From Planococcus halocryophilus (GTDB lineage: Bacteria; Bacillota; Bacilli; Bacillales_A; Planococcaceae), in contig NZ_JAKVTG010000002.1 in NCBI RefSeq assembly GCF_022489025.1, positions 292,740 to 356,739 of the forward strand: a stretch of 64,000 bases of DNA, read 5' to 3'. How positions within the stretch are numbered: the first letter of the stretch is position 1; each line of letters opens with the position of its first letter. The notes below the pieces were generated by a model. That model made no database searches, had not been told where the DNA came from, and worked only from the letters and a program-made list of their open reading frames with translations. The position numbers and the translations under genes were made by a program. Shown one piece after another: positions 1-9,374 of this stretch.

Positions 1-708
1 AACGCAAGCACAGGTGAATTAATATGGAGATTTAGTTCACTAGAGCAAAACGAACCATTTCCGGTAGTTGTGGATATCGATGGTGATGGGAAATTGGAAT
101 GTATTTTTAATAGTATTGACCACCATGTATATTGCCTAAACGCAGAAACTGGAAAACTACTATGGAAGAATAACGTTGGGTTCGGCATTGATTGCTTTGG
201 TAGCTATGCCGATATGGACAATGACGGCGTATTCGAATATATCATAAACGGTCGAGGCGGGAGAACACTTTTCTTAGATGGGATTACAGGTAAGACGAAA
301 CATAAGTCTACGGATTGGTCAGTTTGGGCGACTAGTGAAACAAATTCAAGAGCAACTGCATTCGATTATGATACGGATAAAAAAGCAGTAGTGTTCGGTG
401 GGTTAGCTGGATTTGTCTATTGTTTGGATGGTCGTGCAAATACCATTTGGCGAACCTACTTATCTGCAAATATGAGAGGTTCAACAACTATCTCGGATGT
501 TAATTTAGATGGAGAATATGAAATTTTGGTCCCTGACATGATGGGAACTCTTACAATCCTTAATAAAAATGGTAAAGAAATTGGACAAGTTAACGTTAAG
601 GGCGGAATTGAAGGGACACCTTTAGTTGGAGATTTGAACGGAGATGGAAAAATCGAATTATTCCTGACAAGTATTGATGGGTACGCAATCATGATCAGAT
701 TTGTTTAA
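1..708 (+). CDS. FG-GAP/PQQ-type beta-propeller repeat protein, C-terminal part
   Basis: The reading frame is open from base 1, so the gene starts outside the window; the GTG at 70 is only an internal codon. About 235 residues are visible. They contain four calcium-binding FG-GAP style motifs (DIDGDGK, DMDNDG, DVNLDG, DLNGDGK) alternating with PQQ/propeller strands such as NAETGKLLWKN. Such repeats build extracellular or cell-surface beta-propellers that bind ligands or cations; no enzymatic residues are visible. It lies upstream of a poly-GlcNAc type operon, but a strong hairpin (760-804) separates the two. Exact function unknown. Confidence 0.75.
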   Translation, partial: NASTGELIWRFSSLEQNEPFPVVVDIDGDGKLECIFNSIDHHVYCLNAETGKLLWKNNVGFGIDCFGSYADMDNDGVFEYIINGRGGRTLFLDGITGKTKHKSTDWSVWATSETNSRATAFDYDTDKKAVVFGGLAGFVYCLDGRANTIWRTYLSANMRGSTTISDVNLDGEYEILVPDMMGTLTILNKNGKEIGQVNVKGGIEGTPLVGDLNGDGKIELFLTSIDGYAIMIRFV

Positions 709-759
709 AAAGTGCATCTGTACCTGTCTGTAGAAATCTATAATTGAGGCAACTGTTTA

Positions 760-804
760 TTAAGCAGCTTTAGTTCGATATTCAATCGAACTAAAGCTGC
801 TTAA
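760..804 (+). terminator. Rho-independent terminator after the propeller gene
   Basis: A perfect 20-bp inverted repeat (760-779 with 785-804, 5-nt loop) is followed by a T run on the plus strand. It sits 52 bp after the stop codon at 708 and ends that transcript. Confidence 0.85.
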
Positions 805-1027
805 TTTTTCGGAAATTTTTGTAATCCGAATACTATAAAAGAAATGTAAAAATCTACTTTTTTATATCGCCATGTAAATATCGTGATCTTTTCTACAAAA
901 AAATCGAATTTACTTGAAATTCAAATATCAGAAAAATATAAAAATAGACTATTTTTTACTTTAATGAATCAATTTATGTAGGTATATGTAAACACATTAT
1001 ATTAATTTTTTATTTTTTATTATTGTA

Positions 1028-1057
1028 TTGACACTTTATACCAACTTTGGTTATAGT
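1028..1057 (+). promoter_or_regulatory. Sigma-A promoter of the pga-like operon
   Basis: TTGACA (1028-1033) and TATAGT (1052-1057) are separated by 18 bp, about 60 bp upstream of the glycosyltransferase start. Apart from this and the terminator at 760-804, I see nothing in the 709-1118 gap, which is very AT-rich. Confidence 0.55.
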
Positions 1058-1118
1058 AATGTTTAAATATTTTTAATATACAGTAAAATAAAATAATTTA
1101 TAAATAGGAGGAATACGA

Positions 1119-2378
1119 TTGGGAATTTCCGAACTCTTGACTGGACCATATAGATTTATGATGGGATTTGTTTTTTGGTATCCTTTTGCAATGGCTCTTT
1201 TTTGGATAGCCGGCTCTCTTCTTTTTCTTAAGACAAAAGAATCCAAAAACGACACTTTGGACATCGAAAATTTTGATTGGCCCATGGTTAGCATACTAGT
1301 TCCCTGCTATAACGAAGAAGAAACCGTGGAAGAAACCGTACGGAATCTTACTAACCTTTCTTATCCCAAAAAAGAAATTCTTTTGATCAACGATGGTTCG
1401 AAGGATAAAACAGGTGAAATAATCAAAAGGTTGTCAGAGCAACATGGCAACGTCAGAGCCATTCAGTTACATGAAAACCGTGGAAAAGCGAATGCTTTAC
1501 AAATTGGCTTATTCGCTTCTAGAGCTGAATACCTGATTTGCGTCGACTCGGATGCCTTACTTGCAGATACAACTCCCTATTATTTGATTCATCATTTCTT
1601 TAAAAAAGGCGAAAGGCTTGGGGCTGTGACAGGCAATCCCACTATCCGCAATCGTAATAATCTACTTAGCCGGATGCAATTAGTCGAGTATGCATCTATT
1701 ATAGGAGCGATTAAGCGGACACAGAGGCTACTTGGAAAAGTAATGACCGTTTCAGGAGTTGTTGTCGCTTTCCGCAAAAAGGCACTTGTAGACGTTGGTT
1801 TATGGGATCGCGATATGATTACTGAAGACATTGCAGTCAGTTGGAAACTCCAAAAGCGCTTTTGGGATATTCGTTATGAACCACGGGCTATTTGCTGGAT
1901 GCTTGTGCCAGAAACTTTATCCGGTATTTGGAAACAACGGGTCCGCTGGGCGCAGGGTGGTCAGGAGGTTATTCTCCGCCACTGGAAAATTTTATTTAAC
2001 TGGCAACAGCGTAGACTCTGGATAATTTATTTGGAACAATGGACCAGTATTTTATGGGCATTATGTTGGCTTTTTCTCACGTTATTATTGCTGTTTAAAG
2101 CTGAAACACTACAACAAATGCTCATTTGGTTTACATTTTCTTCTTTTGCATTAGTATTTATCAGTTTAATTCAATTGTTTATTACACTCTTAATTGACTC
2201 TCGTTACAATCCAAAATTGAAATACTATTTTTGGGCAGCGTGGTACCCGGCCCTTTATTGGATGATTAATACAGCCGTTGTTATGGCAGCCATCCCACGC
2301 TCTATCTCGTCACGTATAAAAGGAGGTTATGCTACATGGAACAGCCCAGACCGCGGTATAAAGAAGAAAGTTTCATGA
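1119..2378 (+). CDS. pgaC: Processive family 2 glycosyltransferase (PgaC/IcaA-like)
   Basis: Membrane glycosyltransferase, 419 aa, likely polymerising UDP-GlcNAc into poly-beta-1,6-GlcNAc exopolysaccharide. Seen: an N-terminal membrane segment (about 12-36); a GT-A domain with VPCYNEEETV, NDGSKDKT, the metal-binding DSD (143-145), the TED catalytic motif (235-237) and the processive QRVRW motif (273-277); then three to four C-terminal TM helices. Starts at TTG after an AGGAGG site 7 bp upstream. A PgaD-like gene and a NodB-type deacetylase follow with overlaps, as in ica/pga biofilm operons. Hyaluronan or another beta-glycan as product is not excluded. Confidence 0.8.
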   Translation: MGISELLTGPYRFMMGFVFWYPFAMALFWIAGSLLFLKTKESKNDTLDIENFDWPMVSILVPCYNEEETVEETVRNLTNLSYPKKEILLINDGSKDKTGEIIKRLSEQHGNVRAIQLHENRGKANALQIGLFASRAEYLICVDSDALLADTTPYYLIHHFFKKGERLGAVTGNPTIRNRNNLLSRMQLVEYASIIGAIKRTQRLLGKVMTVSGVVVAFRKKALVDVGLWDRDMITEDIAVSWKLQKRFWDIRYEPRAICWMLVPETLSGIWKQRVRWAQGGQEVILRHWKILFNWQQRRLWIIYLEQWTSILWALCWLFLTLLLLFKAETLQQMLIWFTFSSFALVFISLIQLFITLLIDSRYNPKLKYYFWAAWYPALYWMINTAVVMAAIPRSISSRIKGGYATWNSPDRGIKKKVS

Positions 2379-2794
2379 TCGTAGTTAAGCGCTCGTGGTT
2401 TTATACTTGTGCTGATGTTATTTTTTCACTGTTTTTTTGGTTATATAGTTTGGTAGTGGTTTTATTTTTTTTATCGGCCGCTTTCTACTCTAATAACAAC
2501 TTAACAAGAATTTTAAATGCTTCACTTAATACGGTTAATCAAGATATCCGTATTTTGGTTATTACGGGCTTTGTCGTTTTCCTTGTTTTGTTCGCATTGC
2601 TTTATGTAAACCATATTTATAACAAAAAAAGATTTGGTCCATTAGAGAGACGGTGCTATCCTAGTCCCGTTAATAATGCAGAACTTAAGAACTTAGGGTT
2701 ATTAGATAGCGAAATAATAGAGAAGCTGCAAAGTGAAGATTATACCGTTTTCGATACGAACCCTATTACTCCTCTTGGAGGTGGCAAGCTGTGA
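2336..2794 (+). CDS. pgaD: PgaD-like accessory membrane protein
   Basis: 152 aa with two TM helices (about 25-50 and 73-95) and a charged cytoplasmic tail, the size and topology of PgaD/IcaD, which bind and activate the glycosyltransferase. PgaD is a c-di-GMP co-receptor in E. coli; whether that holds here is unknown. The start overlaps the end of the glycosyltransferase gene by 43 bp and has its own AGGAGG 9 bp upstream, so translation is probably coupled. Assignment rests mainly on position, length and topology. Confidence 0.65.
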   Translation: MEQPRPRYKEESFMIVVKRSWFYTCADVIFSLFFWLYSLVVVLFFLSAAFYSNNNLTRILNASLNTVNQDIRILVITGFVVFLVLFALLYVNHIYNKKRFGPLERRCYPSPVNNAELKNLGLLDSEIIEKLQSEDYTVFDTNPITPLGGGKL

Positions 2795-3669
2795 CTAAAA
2801 AGGTTGTTATTTGGTTAAGCATAATCGCATTGATTAGTCTATTTTTTATATCGCGAAAAGAACTTTTTGTCGAAGCTTTCTCAGAAGATAAACCTGCTAT
2901 GTCATTTCCTAAAGAGTTAACGGAAAACGGCTGTCTCGGGTTGAATTATCACAGAGTGCAAGACAATAGTGTCCTTGTTAAAGCGGCTCGGAGCTTTCTT
3001 CAATCTAAAGAACTAGTACAATACAGCGTGCTTGAAAGTGAATTCAAAGATCAGATCGACGCATTAATAGAAGCTGATGCTGTATTTTTGAATGAAAAAC
3101 AGCTATTAAAAGCAAAAGAAGAAAATGATTTCCCTGAAAAATGTGTATGGATTTCATTTGATGATGTTGACAAATCAGTTTATGAAAATGCCTTTCCTAT
3201 TTTGAAAGAGGCAAACGTCCCTTTTACACTGTTCATTATTGCGAGACATGTCGGAAGCAAAGATTTCAGTAGTCTGGAGATGGCAACCTGGGATGAACTT
3301 CGGGAAATGAAAGAAAGTGGATTAGCTGACTTTGGCTCCCATACCTTTGATATGCATCGATTTGAAAGTGAGCCTATTGTACCCGTCTTTCTAATGCCAG
3401 ACCAAATAGAAGCATTTGAGAAAGATTTAGAAAAAAGCGTAGAAAAAATAGAAGCAGAACTTAAAGTCACAATCAAAAGCCTTGCATATCCATACGGCAA
3501 TACCAATGAATCGATTATTCGTGCGATTAAAAAGCAGGGCTTTGAAGCTGGATATATTTTAGCTCCCCAAGTAATTCAGCCAACCGATGATAACTTTCGC
3601 ATTAATCGAATTATCGTTAACAAAACAACGTTTAACAAAGTCCTTCTTCCTTATCTAGAAAAAGAATAG
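2791..3669 (+). CDS. Polysaccharide deacetylase (IcaB/PgaB-like)
   Basis: 292 aa, with an N-terminal signal anchor (about 4-22) and a NodB/carbohydrate esterase 4 domain. Metal-site motifs are visible: FDDVDKS with the Asp pair at 124-125, and SHTFDMH with His184 and His189; LAYPYGN marks a later core strand. It probably removes N-acetyl groups from the exopolysaccharide outside the membrane so that the polymer sticks to the cell surface. GTG start overlapping the preceding stop by 4 bp; last gene of the pga-like operon. No PgaA-type porin is present, as expected for a Gram-positive. Confidence 0.8.
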   Translation: MTKKVVIWLSIIALISLFFISRKELFVEAFSEDKPAMSFPKELTENGCLGLNYHRVQDNSVLVKAARSFLQSKELVQYSVLESEFKDQIDALIEADAVFLNEKQLLKAKEENDFPEKCVWISFDDVDKSVYENAFPILKEANVPFTLFIIARHVGSKDFSSLEMATWDELREMKESGLADFGSHTFDMHRFESEPIVPVFLMPDQIEAFEKDLEKSVEKIEAELKVTIKSLAYPYGNTNESIIRAIKKQGFEAGYILAPQVIQPTDDNFRINRIIVNKTTFNKVLLPYLEKE

Positions 3670-4019
3670 ATGTGCACGAACAAGCAATTAAATTATTCAC
3701 AAAGCGAAAGACACAATTCCCGTCTTAATCTTCTATAAGAAAGTTTCTTTCCGTAGGGTAAGAGTCTGACTTAGTCGTCAATCTATTCTAGGAGAAAAGC
3801 TTTTCTTTTTTTATTTATTTAATTTACTCCAGAGAGTATCACTCAAATTCGATAGAGATTTAAAGTTTAGGCTGTTATACAGATCATTTGGATATTCCTC
3901 TGCTGCAAATGAGTTTTTTTAACTTACGACATTAAATTCGATCCATTTTTGTATCTAAAAGAGTCTTCAAATACTGCTTTTTCCGCAAATAGGAAAGAGT
4001 ATACAAAAGGCGGGATAAA
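3670..4019. other. Intergenic, no gene seen
   Basis: 350 bp of AT-rich sequence. The only structure is a short palindrome GAAAAGCTTTTC followed by T-rich sequence near 3793-3815, which may act as a weak terminator for the pga-like operon. No convincing small ORF. Confidence 0.4.
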
Positions 4020-5117
4020 ATGAAAAAATATTTGCTAGTAACAAGCTTTTTTTTACTAGCTAGCTGTTCACCTCAGCATGCTCAATCCATTGAGGACATT
4101 AGACAATATACGCATGGAATTTCCATTATTAATAATTCGGTAATTTGGTCTGAGAAGAGTGATGAACAACGTAAGAATGGTTGGACTCATGATATTTATA
4201 AAAAAGAAATTGAGCAATCTCAGATAGAACCACTTGTTGAAAACCCTGAAGCACAGGAGCCCGCAAGTGCAAGTTCAACTAAAGAAACCATCATTATCAC
4301 ATACGAAGATGGCTTCGATACCAAAAACAGCATTTCCCAACGCTTTAGAATCTATGATTACAATTGGCAAGAGTTATATGAAGCAACACTATTTGACGGA
4401 GGACATTCCGGGCATGTTGCTTCGACAAATACGCAGCATGTCATTTTTTGGTCTAATCGCTGGATTAACGGTGGTGGTATAGACGAACTTGGTACTGGTA
4501 AAGAAGTCATTGTCTCTACAATTTCAAATGAAGGTGAACTATTACACGAAATAAAAATTTCACAAGCAGATGACCGCGATAGCTGGCCAATACTTGCCGC
4601 TTCTGACGACAACGCGCTGCTCATTTGGCAACATTTCAATGACAAAGCAACAAAGGCAGCCCTCTATTTCGCAGTTTATAACCCTGCAACCAATGAACTG
4701 ACTCAAGCTCCAGCTGAACTCTTATCACAAGTAGATTTTTATATGTATAGCGTCTCGTATGTAGAGGCAACCAAACAATACGTAGTCGCAGCACAGACGA
4801 ATGAAGGCGGAACGTTAATTTTACTCTCAAAAGATGGGGAAATTATTGATCAAATTGATGCCCCCGACCTTGTCAGAGAAGCGACTCCTGCTATACAGGA
4901 AAATATACTTGCCTTTCCACAAATGCCGTCTGGCTACTTTACCGTTCATGTTCTTAACAACCAGCTGCAGTTACAACCATCTAACATATTAGATATAGAA
5001 TGGGGAACAACAGGAACTGCAGGCATTTTTTTAGATGCAGAGAATATGTATTTTGGAACTTTGAATAAGGAAGGATTACAGGAAGTTTTTGTAGAAATTG
5101 ATGAAGAGGAACAATAA
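4020..5117 (+). CDS. Predicted lipoprotein with propeller-like repeats, unknown function
   Basis: 365 aa. The N-terminus is a lipoprotein signal peptide with lipobox LASC (Cys16). The rest is soluble, rich in beta-strands, with repeated patterns ending in aromatic or glycine residues (FWSNRWINGGG, LIWQHFNDK), suggesting a beta-propeller on the outer face of the membrane. ATG start with an AAAGGCGGG-type site upstream. It stands alone between the pga-like operon and the convergent GGDEF-EAL gene. I recognise no family or catalytic motif. Confidence 0.7.
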   Translation: MKKYLLVTSFFLLASCSPQHAQSIEDIRQYTHGISIINNSVIWSEKSDEQRKNGWTHDIYKKEIEQSQIEPLVENPEAQEPASASSTKETIIITYEDGFDTKNSISQRFRIYDYNWQELYEATLFDGGHSGHVASTNTQHVIFWSNRWINGGGIDELGTGKEVIVSTISNEGELLHEIKISQADDRDSWPILAASDDNALLIWQHFNDKATKAALYFAVYNPATNELTQAPAELLSQVDFYMYSVSYVEATKQYVVAAQTNEGGTLILLSKDGEIIDQIDAPDLVREATPAIQENILAFPQMPSGYFTVHVLNNQLQLQPSNILDIEWGTTGTAGIFLDAENMYFGTLNKEGLQEVFVEIDEEEQ

Positions 5118-5189
5118 TACTTGACTATAAAAAACCTGCAAACCTATTTAAGAAATTTGCACCTTAATACATTAAATCCCTCTAACTAA

Positions 5190-5231
5190 AAAACAGACAG
5201 AGAAAAAAATTTCTTTTTCTCTGTCTGTTTT
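5190..5231. terminator. Bidirectional terminator between convergent genes
   Basis: An 18-bp stem (5190-5207 with 5214-5231) with A and T tracts on both flanks lies between the stop codons of the lipoprotein gene (plus) and the GGDEF-EAL gene (minus). It can serve both. Confidence 0.85.
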
Positions 5232-5258
5232 ATTTGAGTATCTTATTGTGAAATAATC

Positions 5259-7589
5259 TCATTTCGCAACTATTTCAACTGTTTCCAATACTACCGAAAA
5301 ATCATTATCGGCTTTTTCAACATCCCACTCCGTACGATCAAGTAAAGATGCTATTTGATCTACAGGTACTGGACGACTGAAATAATAGCCTTGTGCTAAA
5401 TCGCAACCTTCTGATTTAAAGTAGTTGTATTGCTCCGAAGTTTCTACTCCTTCAGCTACAGACTTTAAATCCAATTTTTGCGCCAAGCTAATGATAGTCG
5501 AAATAATAGAGGTGGTCTTTTTATTTTTAGATAGATTTCTAATAAAGGACTGGTCAATTTTTATCGAATCGATTGGAAGATCCTTTAAATAAGATAAAGA
5601 AGAATAACCAGTTCCAAAATCATCAATCGAGATTCGAACTCCTAGGTCTTTCAATTTATTCATCGTGTTTATCATGGATTCCGTGTTTTCCAAGAAAACA
5701 CTTTCTGTTAATTCGAGTTCTAGTATGTTTGGATCTAACCCTGTTTCTTGAAGAACTCGTTCAACAGTGTCCACAATATCACTATTCACAAACTGCTTGA
5801 TCGACAAATTCACTGCAATATGGAAAGGACGACCATACGTATCGTTCCATTCTACGGCCTGTTTACACGCCGTTCTAAGTACCCATTCTCCGATTGGAAT
5901 GATTAATCCTGTTTCTTCTGCAATCGGAATAAATCGATCTGGTGGAATGATTCCCCACTGTGGATGTATCCAGCGAATAAGCGCTTCTGCCCCGTACATA
6001 AGCCCTGTTTTCGGGTCTATTTGTGGCTGATAATACATCACCAATTCGTTATTACCTAACGCATTATGAAGGTGTTCTTCAAGCCCAACTCGTTCCTCAA
6101 ACGAACTGTTCATCGAATTGGTAAAGAACTTGTAATTGTTGCCTCCCAATACTTTGCTGTTGTACATAGCGATATCCGAATTTTTTATCAATGCTTCTAT
6201 GTTTTCACCATCTGTTGGATAAAAACTAATACCGATACTCGATCTTAAATACAATTCATGCTGATCGATAAAAATTGGTTTTCGAATTTCTTCTAAAATT
6301 CTCTCTACCACTCGAGAAACTTCATCTTTTTCTCTTTCTAACAAGATGACAGTGAATTCATCCCCGCCTATACGAGATACAATATCTCCTCTAGAAACAC
6401 AACTAATTAATCGTTTCGCAATTTGCTGCAATAATTTATCACCCACAGCATGACCACGAGTATCATTCACCATTTTGAACTTATCTAAATCAATGAATAA
6501 CACGGCAATTTCTTGTTCCAATTCCACAAAACTTTTTAGTTTCTCAGTAAACTGAAGACGGTTAGGAAGACCAGTTAATGTATCATGGTAAGCCAAATAC
6601 GTACTTTTTTCTTCGGCTTTTTTACGATCGGAAATGTCCTGTATGGCACAAATGGACATTTTTTGTCCTTCTCTTTCTACAAAGTTCACATTGATTAACG
6701 TAGAAATGACATGTCCATCTTTATTGACTAGCTCTGCTTCAAAGTTATTTATTGGGCTCCTTTTTAAAAAGCCCTTAAGCAGAGTCATCCGACGTCGCTC
6801 AGAAGTTGCTAATAAGTCGATTAAGTACTGTGGGTCTTTTCCAAAAAGCTCATTGGATGCTGGATTGGTTTCTAAAATTTGATGATCTTCTTTAGCAACA
6901 ATGATTGGTACAGAAACTAAGTTGAACATATTGTTCAAAAATTCACCTTTGTCCTGGTTTTCCGCTTCTGCGATTTTACGTAACTTATTTTGAAAAAAGG
7001 TCTTGCGGTTTGCTCGTTCCATAATATTTCCACCAGCGACACATGTAACCAAAAGTACCCAAAGAAGCAATGAGAGGATCCCAATTTCTTTTGTACCGAT
7101 TAATGCGAATTGGTAAATAGTAACATATATAAGAGTGGTCAAAACAGCTATTTTAAACCTCAATCTCAAAATAAAGAATGAAAATAAACTAACTATAACT
7201 ATTCCACAAATTGCTAAAATGCTATTTCCTAATATAATATGACCAACAAAAACGACACTCAGTCCAGCAAGTCCATTAGAAATTGCCGTCATTAATTGAT
7301 AATACTTCGTAAAGCGATTAGCGTTTAAAACGATTAAATTCAAAGTAAATACTGGATACAAAACAAGAACTATCACTTGAAAAATCTGCGAATAATGTTG
7401 TTGTATACTCATGTACGAAAATATTCCTAAACTAAGCCACGCTAAGTAGGATAAAACAATCCCGATTTGGTTAAACAGACGAACTTCGCTATCATTAAAA
7501 GATTTAAATTCGCTCTCTAGCACTCGATCCCGAAAACTTAAGGTCAATGGATGAAAAGACAATTCAAGCTGGCCTCTACTATTATCCAT
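5259..7589 (-). CDS. Six-TM sensor with PAS, GGDEF and EAL domains (c-di-GMP turnover)
   Basis: 776 aa. Domains: a cytoplasmic N-terminus; six predicted TM helices (about 41-190); a PAS/PAC unit (about 215-325); a GGDEF domain with intact GGDEF (408-412); and an EAL domain with intact EAL (535-537), ELTES and DDFGTGYSS, so both diguanylate cyclase and phosphodiesterase activities look possible. The hydrophobic N-terminal half is the likely ligand sensor and is not a family I can name. The gene starts only 4 bp after the alpha-oxoamine synthase stop, which implies one transcript and a shared function. Ends at the bidirectional terminator. Confidence 0.9.
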   Translation of the reverse strand: MDNSRGQLELSFHPLTLSFRDRVLESEFKSFNDSEVRLFNQIGIVLSYLAWLSLGIFSYMSIQQHYSQIFQVIVLVLYPVFTLNLIVLNANRFTKYYQLMTAISNGLAGLSVVFVGHIILGNSILAICGIVIVSLFSFFILRLRFKIAVLTTLIYVTIYQFALIGTKEIGILSLLLWVLLVTCVAGGNIMERANRKTFFQNKLRKIAEAENQDKGEFLNNMFNLVSVPIIVAKEDHQILETNPASNELFGKDPQYLIDLLATSERRRMTLLKGFLKRSPINNFEAELVNKDGHVISTLINVNFVEREGQKMSICAIQDISDRKKAEEKSTYLAYHDTLTGLPNRLQFTEKLKSFVELEQEIAVLFIDLDKFKMVNDTRGHAVGDKLLQQIAKRLISCVSRGDIVSRIGGDEFTVILLEREKDEVSRVVERILEEIRKPIFIDQHELYLRSSIGISFYPTDGENIEALIKNSDIAMYNSKVLGGNNYKFFTNSMNSSFEERVGLEEHLHNALGNNELVMYYQPQIDPKTGLMYGAEALIRWIHPQWGIIPPDRFIPIAEETGLIIPIGEWVLRTACKQAVEWNDTYGRPFHIAVNLSIKQFVNSDIVDTVERVLQETGLDPNILELELTESVFLENTESMINTMNKLKDLGVRISIDDFGTGYSSLSYLKDLPIDSIKIDQSFIRNLSKNKKTTSIISTIISLAQKLDLKSVAEGVETSEQYNYFKSEGCDLAQGYYFSRPVPVDQIASLLDRTEWDVEKADNDFSVVLETVEIVAK

Positions 7590-7593
7590 AACT

Positions 7594-8877
7594 TCACATA
7601 ACTCTGTGCATATCTAATTGTTTAGTTTCTTCGGCATTAACCTGATGTCTACGACAAATTTCTTCTAAAGCGTTGACTGTATAATCAATCTGATCTTTGC
7701 TGTGATTGTAATTGACGATTAACCGGATTCTTCCTTGATTCATTTTCACAGCTGGAAAGACAATCGGAGTCGAGTAAACACCAACATGATAAAGATCATT
7801 GACAACTAATCTTAATTTATTGTGATCTTCAATGAACACAGGAATAATTGGACTTCTGCTAGTCCCAAGGTCAAATCCTTTAGAAATTAATGAATTTCGC
7901 ATGTAAGTATTTTTAGCATGCAGTTCATCAATTAATGACGGGTTGTTTTCTATTTCTTCCAGTGCAGCTAAAATAACTGCGGCATCGACAGGTGTTAAGC
8001 AGGCTTGAAATAAATAGGCGTCGGAAAATCGGAGCAATGAGCAATATTTCTTATCTGCTGCAAGAAAGCCCCCAACAGAAGCTGTCGCTTTGGATAAAGT
8101 AGACATAATGAAATCAACTTTGTCACTTACCCCTTGTTCAAAACAATAACCTCGCCCTTTGTCTCCATAAATACCAAATGTATGTGCTTCGTCCACATAC
8201 AAATAAAATTTGTGCTTCTGTTTCAAGTTTGTTATTTCTTTGAGTGGAGCTAAATCCCCGCTCATTGAATAAGCTGATTCAACGATGACAAATATGTTTT
8301 CAAATGAGTCCTCATATTTTGTCAATTTCTTTTCAAGATCGGCAACATCATTATGTTTAAACGAAATCGTTCTTTTAGCATTCGATAACCTTATACCATT
8401 AATAATAGACGAATGACTTTCACGATCAAAAAGAATCAAGTCTTTACTTCCGACCAACATTGAAATAGCACCCAAGTTTGCAGTAAACCCTGTTGGAAAA
8501 AGAACCGCACTTTCTTTTCCTGTCATATCACTTATTTTCTGTTCTATTTTTTTATGCAAAGTTGTCATTCCACACGAAGATGCGGAAGTCCCAGCACCAG
8601 TACCAAACTGACTTAAAGCACGGGTAGCCTTTTCAATGACGTTCTTATTACGGTTTAAGCTAAGGTAATGATTTACATTCCATAAAACACATTCTTTTAT
8701 TTCACCTGATTGTTCTGTTATGACATTCATCAAAGTAGCAGGACCATTTTCCAAATATCGGTCATATTCGTTATCAACTTCAACAAAACCATGAAGCGTT
8801 TTGGCTCTTTCCTCAAGATTAGTGATACCTTTCAAATAAGTAAGAACTTCCCCGATCGTAACAAATTCATTTGTCAT
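7594..8877 (-). CDS. PLP-dependent alpha-oxoamine synthase (KBL/BioF/CqsA-like)
   Basis: 427 aa, fold-type I PLP enzyme that condenses an amino acid with an acyl-CoA and releases CO2. Seen: FGTGAGTSASS (91-101), which replaces the usual GTGAGGSR stretch; DEAH (229-232) for the PLP ring; and TLSKATAS with Schiff-base Lys263. The family includes BioF, KBL, HemA, serine palmitoyltransferase and the autoinducer synthases CqsA/LqsA. No biotin or threonine genes are nearby; the partner is a membrane c-di-GMP protein 4 bp downstream, so synthesis of a small signal is a reasonable inference but is not shown. The start has a GGGGG-type site 7 bp upstream. Confidence 0.85.
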   Translation of the reverse strand: MTNEFVTIGEVLTYLKGITNLEERAKTLHGFVEVDNEYDRYLENGPATLMNVITEQSGEIKECVLWNVNHYLSLNRNKNVIEKATRALSQFGTGAGTSASSCGMTTLHKKIEQKISDMTGKESAVLFPTGFTANLGAISMLVGSKDLILFDRESHSSIINGIRLSNAKRTISFKHNDVADLEKKLTKYEDSFENIFVIVESAYSMSGDLAPLKEITNLKQKHKFYLYVDEAHTFGIYGDKGRGYCFEQGVSDKVDFIMSTLSKATASVGGFLAADKKYCSLLRFSDAYLFQACLTPVDAAVILAALEEIENNPSLIDELHAKNTYMRNSLISKGFDLGTSRSPIIPVFIEDHNKLRLVVNDLYHVGVYSTPIVFPAVKMNQGRIRLIVNYNHSKDQIDYTVNALEEICRRHQVNAEETKQLDMHRVM

Positions 8878-8906
8878 TTAAATACCCCCATCACATATTG
8901 TTGTTT

Positions 8907-8969
8907 ATTATAAAATCAAGCAATTAGTTCTATCGTAGCGCTATGTAGTCCTATTGTAACACTATTGTA
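8907..8969 (-). promoter_or_regulatory. Promoter with four phased repeats upstream of the synthase operon
   Basis: On the plus strand CTATCGTA, CTATGTAG, CTATTGTA and CTATTGTA begin at 8930, 8941, 8951 and 8962, so the spacing is 11, 10 and 11 bp, one helical turn each. Read toward the gene they are TACAATAG-type units. A TATAAT -10 box lies at 8907-8912 with no good -35; the -35 position (8930-8935) is occupied by the last repeat. This is the arrangement expected of an activator-dependent promoter. Confidence 0.5.
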
Positions 8970-9303
8970 AATTTATTCAATTAATTTTTTTCAGATTCTC
9001 AAAAATATACTAATTTTAATGCTAAATTTATAAAAAACCTTGTCATATCAACGTTTAATCGTTTTACTACTCCCAAATATTCTTGTATTAAATTGTCTTT
9101 TAATCTATTTTCACTTGAAAAAAAGCTAGATACTTTCTTTTAAGTAAGTATTTAGACCTTTAAAAGCTTATACTTTTCTAATGAAAATAGAAAAAATCCC
9201 TAACTGATTTATTTTTAAAAAGTCTATGTGTCTACAATTAATTTATTTAAAAAGGACTAATAGACCCTCTAATTACCAAATAACTTTTATTTAAAAGCTA
9301 TAT
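8970..9303. other. Intergenic, no gene seen
   Basis: Very AT-rich stretch between the phased repeats and the terminator at 9304. No ORF with a ribosome binding site and no clear promoter. Confidence 0.5.
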
Positions 9304-9351
9304 AAAAATAGCGTCTTTAAGTCGGTTATTTGACTTAAAGACGCTATTTTT
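9304..9351 (-). terminator. Terminator of the nucleoside hydrolase gene
   Basis: Perfect 20-bp stem (9304-9323 with 9332-9351), 8-nt loop, A/T tracts at both ends, located 23 bp beyond the stop codon of the minus-strand hydrolase gene. Confidence 0.85.
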
Positions 9352-9374
9352 ATATGACCTTTAAACCTTGTTTA

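Noticed and set aside
238..250. ATATCATAAAC resembling the SCC att core
   Set aside because: Lies in the propeller-protein reading frame and shares only about 8 bases with the att core; expected by chance in AT-rich DNA.
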